The notes beneath the pieces are model-generated. The model did no database searches. It saw nothing but the letters and a program-made list of their open reading frames with translations, and had not been told where the DNA came from. Shown piece by piece: positions 11,601 to 19,316 of a DNA stretch of 64,000 bases (positions within the stretch are counted from its first letter, which is position 1; each line of letters starts with the position of its first letter). Location of the stretch: positions 890,278 through 954,277 of the forward strand of contig CAXAMN010004224.1 of assembly GCA_963970005.1 (NCBI GenBank). Direction: 5' to 3'. Source of the stretch: Durusdinium trenchii. Taxonomy: Eukaryota; Sar; Dinophyceae; Suessiales; Symbiodiniaceae. The position numbers were made by a program, and so were the translations under genes.

Positions 11601-12464
11601 GTTGACCGCAATACATGGGATGATGGAAACATGGCAGCTCGTTTGCACTTGGGTCATGTTGTGCTGCAGTTTGTGCGACCAGAGAATTGAATGTAGCCAT
11701 GATTGTTTGATATATCCTTCAAATTTTGGGAGGACTTCACTCCACCCTGCCCCGCCCCTACCCGCCATCTCAGGGAGCGCTCCTCGAGTTCATCAAGCAG
11801 GAGATCCGCTTGGGCCACTTCACGCCTCGGAAGTCTGTGCCGCTCCAGGTAGAGCCAATCAATAGAGAGCAGGTGGATGTTTACTTTGCTTGCCTCAAGG
11901 GGTCAAGCCTAAAGCGCAAAAAGGGCCAATAAGATTTAAGCCCTTCATGTGACTCTGATCGAAGTGTTCCCAAGGACGTTGTCAACATAGCTGCTTTGTA
12001 GATTCCAGGGAGTTCTCAAACATGTTGATTTGTCAGGGTCAGCAAGACTTAAATTAAAGATTTGCTGTGGACTTTTCCATATCTGTGACAAATTTGGGGA
12101 GTACAATGACTGGGATCTGAAAAAGGTTTTGATGGATGACCCGGCGCTGGTAGTGCACAGACTGTGATCTCGCTTCACTTTTGGAAATCTGTCTTCCAGC
12201 ATCTTTCAGGGAAATTTTGTTGGCTCGAAGCGCCTGTGTTTTCATTGTGGTGGCCTCTCGACAGTGCAGGCAGAGGAGGACTGGGGTGGAACGCTATTTA
12301 AACAATAATAAAATTGAGATTTTTTAGATTTTTTTCTGCAAAACGGGATGGATAGGAACCGTGATGGAACCGTTAGACAGGGGCAGGAGCCGTGATGGAG
12401 GGGGGGTGGAACCGTGATGGAACCGTTAGTGCCACTTTTGCAACTTCGATCAACTTCGATACAA
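11601..12464. other. spacer between genes B and C
   Basis: A block at about 11726-11932 reads GALLEFIKQEIRLGHFTPRK and may be a last exon of gene B, but no join could be checked. 12340-12430 repeats the phrase GGAACCGTGATGGAACCGTTAG twice with decayed copies between. No other gene was seen. Confidence 0.35.
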
Positions 12465-12465
12465 T

Positions 12466-12680
12466 GATTGATCAATCAGATTCACATGATCAAGTATAGA
12501 TTCACTCAAAAAAACTGTCCAGTTCAGGGTTGATAGAACGATTGATCCATCAGTTTCATACATATTTATAGGTTCACTCAACCTGTTCAGGGTTGATCAC
12601 GCCTTGGTAGAATGATTGATCAATCGTCTACATATATAATAAATAGATTTGACTCATACTTGCCCTGTCCAGGATCGATC
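12466..12680 (+). repeat. three 74-bp tandem units ending at the gene C start codon
   Basis: GATTGATC (followed by AATC or CATC) begins units at 12466, 12540 and 12614, exactly 74 apart. Units share TTCACTCAA and the phrase CAGTTCAGGGTTGAT or a decayed version. The third unit runs into CAGGATCGATC and the ATG at 12681. This may be a promoter-proximal repeat (inference), or simply a minisatellite next to a gene. Confidence 0.75.
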
Positions 12681-13873
12681 ATGCCGAAAGCTTCCAGCAA
12701 AGCAAGCGCAGTCTTGCCCCCCCCAATGCCAAATTTAGCAGCTGTGCAGAACATGCTTGCCAAAGCACGTGCCACGGTCCAGGCATGCAATGGGAAACGT
12801 AAGGGGGAACTGCACGAGACACCGACGCCTGCGACCAAACCCAAGCCATGCACTCCCGTCCCACCTGCAGTCAGGGTAAGGGGTAAGTCAAGTGATGCGC
12901 AGCCTGCGCCTGCTGCACCCCCCCAAAGCATCATTGGCACCTCCGCCACCCAAAGCAGCTTCAAAACCTGATCCTGTTGAGGGAATCAGCCCAGTGTCTT
13001 CCAAGAGTTCCTGTTCTACTCCTTCACAAAGGACTCAGGAGTACCTGCTTGCTGCCAAGGCAGCTCGTGAGCAAAAGGCTTGTGAGGAAAAGGCTCGTGA
13101 GCAGGCTGAAGAGCTTGCCGCCTTGACGACACCACCACCCAAGCATAGCTTTGCATCGCCTTCAGAAACAACACCGCCAGGCCCGCTCCCAAAGGTTGCC
13201 GATGAGAAGCCAATCAAGCCACTCGATTTTGGCAAGCTTGACAGCGATGGTGATGAGGGTTGGCAGCAGTGGGATGATTGGCATGATTCTCAACGTTCCT
13301 ACTATGGCACCCGGGGCGAATCATGGTGGAGCTCTGGGTGGGACTACTACCCACAAGCACACTCGTGGTTTTGGGATCCCTGGAAGAACCGGTATGTGTT
13401 CACGCGGGGTGCACAGAGCTGGACATCCAGCTGGTCTGATCAGGAATTGCATGATAGGGGAAGTCGACGTGGTGACACACGTGACACTCTTCTTGATGAG
13501 GTGATTGCACCATGGCCCGAAACCCCTGGTAGTACCGCGACACTGGGAAGTTCGCCTGGTGAAACCGCAGTCGTAGCAGCTGCCAATGAGCAAAATGATT
13601 GTGTGAGAGCATCTCTTGCTACTCGCAAACCATCTGTCTTCTCGCCATTGCCAGACCCCGACCAGTCACACGAATCCCCTGAAGCCCAAGCCCCTGTTGA
13701 CCCAATTGAACCCTGTGAGCCAGAGTTGATGCATCAGGAAGGCGGACACCCTGAGGAGCCCAGCGAAAGTGCAAAGCCAGCAGAGCCAGCTTCTGAAGCC
13801 TGGAGGTGTGACAAACATGGCAACCCTTGCTCACCGGCTGCGCTCTACATGCGCTTCTACAGGAAGTTGCGGA
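12681..13873 (+). CDS. gene C exon 1: Pro/Ala/Lys then Trp/Tyr-rich region
   Basis: Starts MPKASSKASAVLPPPMPNLA. The frame breaks at a run of seven Cs (12918-12924). Removing one C joins SDAQPAPAAPP to KASLAPPPPKAASKPDP and stays open to 13873. It continues with a charged helix (AAKAAREQKACEEKAREQAE), an aromatic-rich stretch (EGWQQWDDWHDSQRSYYG, then WWSSGWDYYP and SWFWDPWKNRY), a long acidic Pro-rich linker, and the end WRCDKHGNPCSPAALYMRFY. The donor GTGTCC at 13874 in phase 1 joins to AT AAG at 14494, giving KLRNKPKMHELYAVW. The open frame running on to 13920 is therefore read as intron. Confidence 0.6.
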
Positions 13874-16800
13874 GTGTCCCGGCCAATTACTGCCATGGTC
13901 CATGGTCATGTTTACATTAACATTCCATGCTCTCAATGACAAATTATATTCCAAAAGACAAGTTGAAATCAAGTGTGAACTTGGCGGGGTAAGAAGCACA
14001 TGTTGTTGGTGAAGCTATCGTGCCTGTTTCCTATCAACCGGCCATGACATGAGGCCCAAAAGAGAATATTCCAGATGAGGTCCTGGAAAAAAAAGATTGA
14101 GGCTGAGACCAGTGGCTTGGGCGCAGCTCAGTGGTGGTTGTCACTGATCTTCAACAAAGCGGATTGTCAGAAAACCAAGTTTTTCATTGCGGATTTGTCT
14201 CGACATGGATGAGGGGATGCGACAATCATCCCAAAGAGGGTTCTTGAGTGGTCTCTAAAAAGTATATACACTAGTGTATATATACATATACATAATATAT
14301 ATGAATTGGACAAACCAGCTGGATTTAGGTCAATCGTTTAGGTGTCCGTTTTTGAGCGTGTTTAGGTCAAGAAAGCAGGCAAAACGGACACCTCTAAAAG
14401 TTGCTACCCTGAATGAAGAACACGTATGTCCTCTTAATGGTTCACATCGGCCTAATCCACCATCAACCTCTGCCCTGCACCTGCGCCGCCAAGATAAGCC
14501 GAAGATGCACGAGCTGTACGCCGTGTGGTTGTCCTGCAAGGGCGTGTGGGGCGAGTGTTCGCTGAAGCTCAAGGCCATCAAAGCCACATCCAATGAGGCC
14601 ACCGAACTCTATGACTTCTTAACTGCAGCAGGTGTGGAAGCAGAGTTGGGTGAAGATTTGGCCAAGGACTTGATCCAACGTCATGTTGAAGCGGAGGCAA
14701 AATTGCCATTGAATAAGAAGGGACAGTTCATTAAGGTGTACCTGGGCTCTTCTTTTATTGCCAACTCAATTCATGAGAAGCTAGTCTACTAGAGATCTTA
14801 CTCTGTCAATGACAGTCTCCAGCCAAGGCATCCACAGTTCCCTGACAAGAAGGAGTTGTGGAGGTACAAGTGCTTTAAGACGTTTACCCAATCCTACAAG
14901 CAGTCCAGCGGTACCGAGATCACGGCAACTCAAACAGCCACTATAGAGGAGGATGACTTTCAGATGTTGACGTGCCCCAGTCTGAATCACTAGATGCAAA
15001 AATGTTGGCTTCTGGAGTCTGGAACCCTCATGTGACTTCTAGCCATCCCCGGGCTGCACCCCAGGGAAGATGCTGCTGCTGACAGCGCAGGGATTGCGTT
15101 TGGTGCTGGTGTGACCAAACCTCCACTGCCTCCACGCCCAGACAATCTCAAGAAGGAGAAAACTGCAAAGCAATTGTTGGAGCAGGCGATTCTATAGTTC
15201 GATTTGCATGCATCATGTGTACAATAAACCCCAAAAGCTCAGACCTTCATGAAACTCTTTCTCAGCTTCAATGCAGGCCAACAATGTTGCCAACCGCTGC
15301 TTGACAGATTACATCGAGCTGGAGGCAAAACTCAAACGGGCTGGACCAGACATGGTGAATCTTGGCTGCAACCAGCTTCCTGTTCCCGAACACAAAATCT
15401 CTGGCTAGCTAACATTGGATCGCCGTCTCGTTTTCCCTCTCTCACCCAGTTGTTAAGGTTGCCAGCAGACCCCAAAAGACAAGATATGGCGGTGCCCATT
15501 TTCCAATGTTTTATATTGAACAAGGGTGCCACCATATCTTTATGGCCCAAGCCCTTCTGCCAGGAGCGATGCTTACAAGGCGGCATTGTTAAAGGACATG
15601 AAAGTGTCCTCGGATGCGCTCGTGGTTGTCAAGGATGCGGCCGTGAAGAGCCTGGCGCATTCTAATGAACCGGTTCATAAAGAAAAGTGCACTGCTACTA
15701 GCCTGGTATCAAATTTATGTTAGGCGGTTGACTTACCCAGCCGCTATTCTGTTTTGATCTGCACGAGTGTGATAGGTGAAACAAGACCTAGATTGAGGGG
15801 TCTGCCGGTCTGCCTTCCAAGGCTTTGACAAACAGCATCTCGTGCTTCAAGAAGGTTGCCAACACAGTGAGGGCGCTTGTCAAGCCAAAGGCGGAGCCAA
15901 AGACTAAGCCTAAGGAAAAAAAAGCCAAGGCTTGAAGTCTTATTACTTTTGTATTTCTTGCAGACTGGGGTTGAACACTTGTGGTTGATGCTGCAGAGTT
16001 ACAAACAATTATCAGTTTATATTGCAAGTGCGTTGCTGCAATGAGTGTCCTACAACATGCCGTATATACATATATTTATATATATATCTGTGGGGGCATC
16101 GTTTGCCACAAGTGACAATTAAGTTGCAAATTCCAGTGATGGCTAAATGGTCAGCACCTCGATTAGACACCTGGAAAGCTTTCGCAGTGGAAACTCGTTT
16201 TACAAGACAAATCGTGCAGACATCTTTGCCACCTGCGACATGCTTCAAGGCAGTTCGAGAGTGGTTGCTTGCCACGGCTTGTTTCAAGCAAGACCCTTCG
16301 TGGCAGGAAACAGCGCAAGAAGTGCAGGGCTTGACTCAAGAAAGACTCCGGACTCCATAGTCATGATTCAAAAGAATCTCCAAGTTCAAGCCTCTCCCAC
16401 CCTGACACTTGCCAAAGTATATATATATAATCTCTGATGACCTCTCTAGCCAACAAAACTTAAATATATCACATTCTATCTGTGTGTGTGCGCCCTTTGT
16501 ACCAGCAACATAGCTGCCCAAGTCCTCTCCCACGCAGATGATGCCTCCGCATGTTCGAGCAAGTCATCAGACTTTGCTGCGCACCTGTCCCATGGCATTC
16601 AAGGGGTCGCCTTTGGGGTGAAGAGGATGGTGAGAATGATGGGTCTGCCCAGGGACTGACAGTCAATGCGTCTCATGACATGATTTAACTTTAATGAACA
16701 AACTTCTAACCCTTGGAAATTGAATCGCGCCAGCTCCCTTCTTTGCTGAGGCTTGATCGGCTGGGAGAAGGCCGTGAATCTGCAGAGGGTGCAGTGGGTG

Positions 16801-19316
16801 CAGCAAAAGCGGTGGTGAATGAAGTTGGTGCCAAGAATGTGCATCGTATCACCAAGCGAGTGGCAAAGCTCTCGGTACACAATGCCAACCGGGACATGTT
16901 CAGGTTCATTCGCCGTCCCCTTGATCTTAGTTGGGTGACGTGTCCTGTACTTGCTCGGCCTGTGTCCACTGATATAATTGAACAGCAAATTCCCATGTTT
17001 GATCCTCATGAATTGCTGGAGTATCTCTGGTCAACTGGCCGTTTGAAAGTGGATTTATCAACCATTCAGACTTCCAGCTGAATAGAATATGGTTTTCTAG
17101 TTTGGTGGTTCTACCACGTCACTTTCGACATGGTGTTTCTCTTCCTGTCCATCCAAGATGTGAGGAGCTACTGGGATCATTGGAGTCATGTGGCTAGCTG
17201 GGCTGCAAACCACCCAGGAAAGCGTTCTAATGCCATGCCCGTGTTCATTTATGGAGACGAAGCTAAGTATTCAGCCACGCATGGGGACAAGTTCATTGCT
17301 CTTTGCCTTGGCTCACCATTGGTTTACAAACAACGTGCCTGGGTGGATGGATGAACATGCAAATGTAGTAGTACTGTGTGACATGATGTAGGCCATATGT
17401 TCAACAACCTGCGTGCCACCACCCAGGTGCTTTTGCTGAGAACTTCCTTTTCTGCCTTGTGCAATCTTCAACCACTGTAGGCACTGTTGGAGCTGAGCCT
17501 TGGCACAATTAATAAAGCCATATCCCACATCCCTCATCCCTCCGCATCCCTCCATTTCTCATGGCCTTCTTTGGTGTGATTGTACAGGAGCTGCAGCAAT
17601 GCTAGGTTCTGCCTCGGTAACAGACAGGTTGGCCATGGGATCGAGTAGGATCATGCATCTCCATCTGAGGAAACCTTGTATCCTATACTCCAACGAGCAC
17701 AGTGGTCATTCAAGATCGCTTTGTCTGGGCGTCGACCTCCCACTAGACTGGCCTGTGAGTTTGAGCTGAACGCTCGTCAGAAGCGTTTGGCCGGATCTTC
17801 GCTATCATCAACATTTGCCATCACAGAATTTCGTGGCGATTGGGCCTGGCACACGGCTTTCTTCAAGATGTGGACCCACTACTGGAAGTGTGGTAAGATT
17901 TGCTTTCGATGCAATGCATCTCGAATCCCAAGGCCCCAACCATGATAGTTTCAACGAGGAACCACTGAATGGGGAATGGAAAACATGGGGGTTACTGTAT
18001 TCACGCTGCCTCCACGCAGGTTTGGTCCATTGTTCACTGATTTCAATCGCAGCTGGCAAACAAGGGCAGCCACTGAGTGGCTTCGGGATTGCTTGGGAGC
18101 ACCGCCCAATCCACTTGCGTTTGTTCAAGGAGTTGACGTGGAGATGTTGAGCCTTTCCCAAATCTACAAAAAGCATGTTTGGTCGTTTCTCCCAACTGAA
18201 CACTTGCCATGTGACCCACACCAATTGGTGTGGGTCACATGGTATACGTATGGAAGAATGTTATTAAACAAATACTATTATCAAACAAGTCAAGGAAATT
18301 CTGCAGTATGCACACCAACAACCTTGGGCTGTATCTTGTGATCATTGGGGAGGGCTTGATCATTTTAGCAGAACATCGCGTATTTCAATGGCACTGTTCA
18401 TTGGACGAGGCGATGGGACATCTTTATCAAGACTTTCGTTCATGGACCCAGGCAACAAAGGTGAGCTGTTCTCACAGGCGGTGGCGATGGAAACACCTCC
18501 ACACTCAAAATTCAGATGGTGTCCCAACGTTTCCCTGGCTGTGTGCAAAGGCATACAATGCCCGGGTAATTCTGGCATGGCTGGCAGCCCCTTAGCCCAG
18601 ACGTATGGGCAATCCCTGTTTGAAGTCTATATATTTTTGCTCACCCCAAATGGGTTGTAAGATCTTCCCTTCCCCACCATCCATTCCTGCCAATCTGGAA
18701 CTTGAGGTGGAGCTGAGTCAAGGACTTCAGCCCATGCTGATGCAGCGTCCAGGGGAGGCGGCTGGTGACTTTGCAAACCGCAAACAGCTGTGGAGCATTG
18801 GAATTGCAACAGTGTTCCTTGTTGGTATCAACAATTTGTGTGATGGTGACTGTAAGAAAAGGTGGACCATATACAGGGGCATAAGACTAAGGAGGTGTGT
18901 AGCCAACTCTCACTGATCTAGATCGTGTAAGGTCTAGCTTTGCTGAATGGCAAAGGCTGACAGAAGAGTATCCCTACTACTTGACGGCGACACAGGCTCA
19001 AGGCCTTCATGATTTGGGCAAGCTGTGCCTTCACATGTACCATCTTGCAGCAGCAGTGGCGGCGATGCAGGGCAAGTTGAGATGGCTGGTGCTACCGAAG
19101 TTGCACCTCCTTCATCACATTTGTGATGATCTACTGGTCAATTTCCTGAACCCAAGGGCATTCCACTGCTTTAGTGGGGAAAGCTATATGGGATTCGTAA
19201 AGAAAGTTTGCCAAGCAACATGCATGGCCACTAACATGGAAGCTCGGGTGTTGAAACGCACCCTACTTAAAGTTCTCACTGGCTGCCGTGATGAAATCAC
19301 AGGCAAGATCCTGTGA
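12681..19316 (+). CDS. gene C: large multi-exon gene, possible transposase-like dinoflagellate family
   Basis: Exon-like blocks run from ATG at 12681 to TGA at 19314-19316: 12681-13873, 14494-14735, 14793-14965, 15065-15185, 15277-15354, about 15566-15663, 15822-about 15929, about 16511-16630, about 16715-17081, about 17158-17342, 17670-about 17930, about 17935-18000, 18302-about 18594, about 18690-18810 and about 18903-19316. The first introns keep phase. Landmarks in order: Trp/Tyr-rich N-terminal region, YMRFYRKLR, VFIYGDEAKY, TEFRGDWAWH, a CFRC knuckle, SMHTNNLGL and FHCFSGESYMG. From memory, these match a multi-copy Symbiodiniaceae family. Spaced Asp (YGDE), Asp (RGDW) and Glu (SGES) could be a DDE-type active site, vaguely like Plavaka/KDZ transposases; that is inference. 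Disruptions: an extra or missing C at 12918-12924 and an apparent frame change near 17930. It is either a decaying copy or carries assembly errors. Confidence 0.6.
14494..14735 (+). CDS. gene C exon 2 (KMHELYAVWLSCKG...)
   Basis: Opens after AAG at 14491-14493. Reads PKMHELYAVWLSCKGVWGEC and then an alpha-helical stretch (EDLAKDLIQRHVEAEAKLP) to KKGQFIK. The frame meets TAG at 14790-14792. A 57-base GT-AG intron (14736-14792), whose last two bases are the AG of that TAG, removes the stop and keeps phase 0. If it is not spliced, the TAG is a nonsense mutation. Confidence 0.55.
14793..14965 (+). CDS. gene C exon 3 (SLQPRHPQFPDKKELW...)
   Basis: Continues the same frame as exon 2 with SYSVNDSLQPRHPQFPDKKE, then YKCFKTFTQSYKQSS, to an acidic end IEEDDFQ. 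The donor GTTGAC at 14966 in phase 2 joins the acceptor CCCCAG ending at 15064, giving FQMEDAAADSAGIAF across the splice. Confidence 0.55.
15065..15354 (+). CDS. gene C exons 4 and 5 (GC-AG intron between)
   Basis: 15065-15185 reads EDAAADSAGIAFGAGVTKPP and ends LKKEKTAKQLLEQ before GCGATT, a GC donor in phase 0. The intron 15186-15276 ends ATGCAG. 15277-15354 then reads ANNVANRCLTDYIELEAKLK, a coiled-coil-like helix, ending before GTGAAT at 15355. Without splicing, each block ends in stops. Confidence 0.5.
15566..15929 (+). CDS. gene C exons 6 and 7: helical and Lys-rich
   Basis: About 15566-15663 reads SDAYKAALLKDMKVSSDALV and VVKDAAVKSLAHS. 15822-about 15929 follows AAG and reads ALTNSISCFKKVANTVRALV and then a Lys/Pro tail (KPKAEPKTKPKEKKAK). 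The TGA at 15933-15935 is skipped if GCTTGA at 15930 serves as a GC donor. The phase between exons 5 and 6 could not be made to fit, so an intervening small exon or an indel is possible. Confidence 0.4.
16511..17081 (+). CDS. gene C middle exons
   Basis: About 16511-16630 reads AAQVLSHADDASACSSKSSD and FAAHLSHGIQGVAFGVKRM. About 16715-17081 reads SAEGAVGAAKAVVNEVGAKN, VHRITKRVAKLSVHNANRD and then VSTDIIEQQIPMFDPHELLE YLWSTGRL. The latter stretch immediately precedes the YGDE exon, as I recall for this family. 16140-16360 lies between the Lys-rich exons and this block and has open frames, but I could not choose one. Confidence 0.45.
17158..17342 (+). CDS. gene C exon with VFIYGDEAKY
   Basis: Reads VRSYWDHWSHVASWAANHPG and then MPVFIYGDEAKYSATHGDK FIALCLGSPLVYKQRA. 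A conserved hydrophobic strand ending in GDE is the first candidate acidic active-site position (inference). The acceptor AAG ends at 17157 and a GTGGAT donor follows 17342. Confidence 0.55.
17670..17930 (+). CDS. gene C exon with TEFRGDW and a CFRC knuckle
   Basis: Opens after TGAG at 17666-17669 and reads ETLYPILQRAQWSFKIALSG RRPPTRL, then LNARQKRLAGSSL, FAITEFRGDWAWHTAFFKMW, and KCGKICFRCNASR, which has paired Cys like a zinc knuckle. The downstream protein-like stretch (GPNHDSFNEEPLNGEWKTW) is in another frame, so an indel lies near 17925-17935. Alternatively the strong-looking GTAAGA donor at about 17893 is used and the Cys pair is lost. Confidence 0.5.
18207..18242. repeat. 36-bp perfect palindrome inside gene C
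   Basis: CCATGTGACCCACACCAA followed without any spacer by its exact reverse complement, centred on AATT. It lies between the 17.9-18.2 kb block and the SMHTNNLGL exon, probably in an intron. It can extrude as a cruciform or form an 18-bp RNA hairpin. Confidence 0.95.
18302..18594 (+). CDS. gene C exon with SMHTNNLGL
   Basis: Reads CSMHTNNLGLYLVIIGEG, then FQWHCSLDEAMGHLYQDFRS, KVSCSHRRWRWKHLHTQNS and AKAYNARVILAWLA. The order hydrophobic Leu/Gly helix, basic Trp patch, then AKAYNARVILAWLA is what I recall of this family. It ends near a TAG at 18593-18595, which is presumably beyond the donor. Confidence 0.55.
18903..19316 (+). CDS. gene C terminal exon with FHCFSGESYMG
   Basis: Opens after TAG at 18903-18905 (an AG acceptor or close to it) and reads SSFAEWQRLTEEYPYYLTAT, QAQGLHDLGKLCLHMYHLAA, LPKLHLLHHICDDLLVNFLN, and PRAFHCFSGESYMGFVKKVC. 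It ends KIL before TGA at 19314-19316. It is the longest undisturbed protein-like block of gene C. His-rich and Glu-containing motifs near the end are the third candidate acidic position (inference). Confidence 0.6.
   Translation, partial: PTLTDLDRVRSSFAEWQRLTEEYPYYLTATQAQGLHDLGKLCLHMYHLAAAVAAMQGKLRWLVLPKLHLLHHICDDLLVNFLNPRAFHCFSGESYMGFVKKVCQATCMATNMEARVLKRTLLKVLTGCRDEITGKIL

Noticed and set aside
11130..11768. 212-codon minus-strand frame opposite gene B
   Set aside because: It lies antisense to gene B exons with better motifs, and its composition is the complement of theirs.
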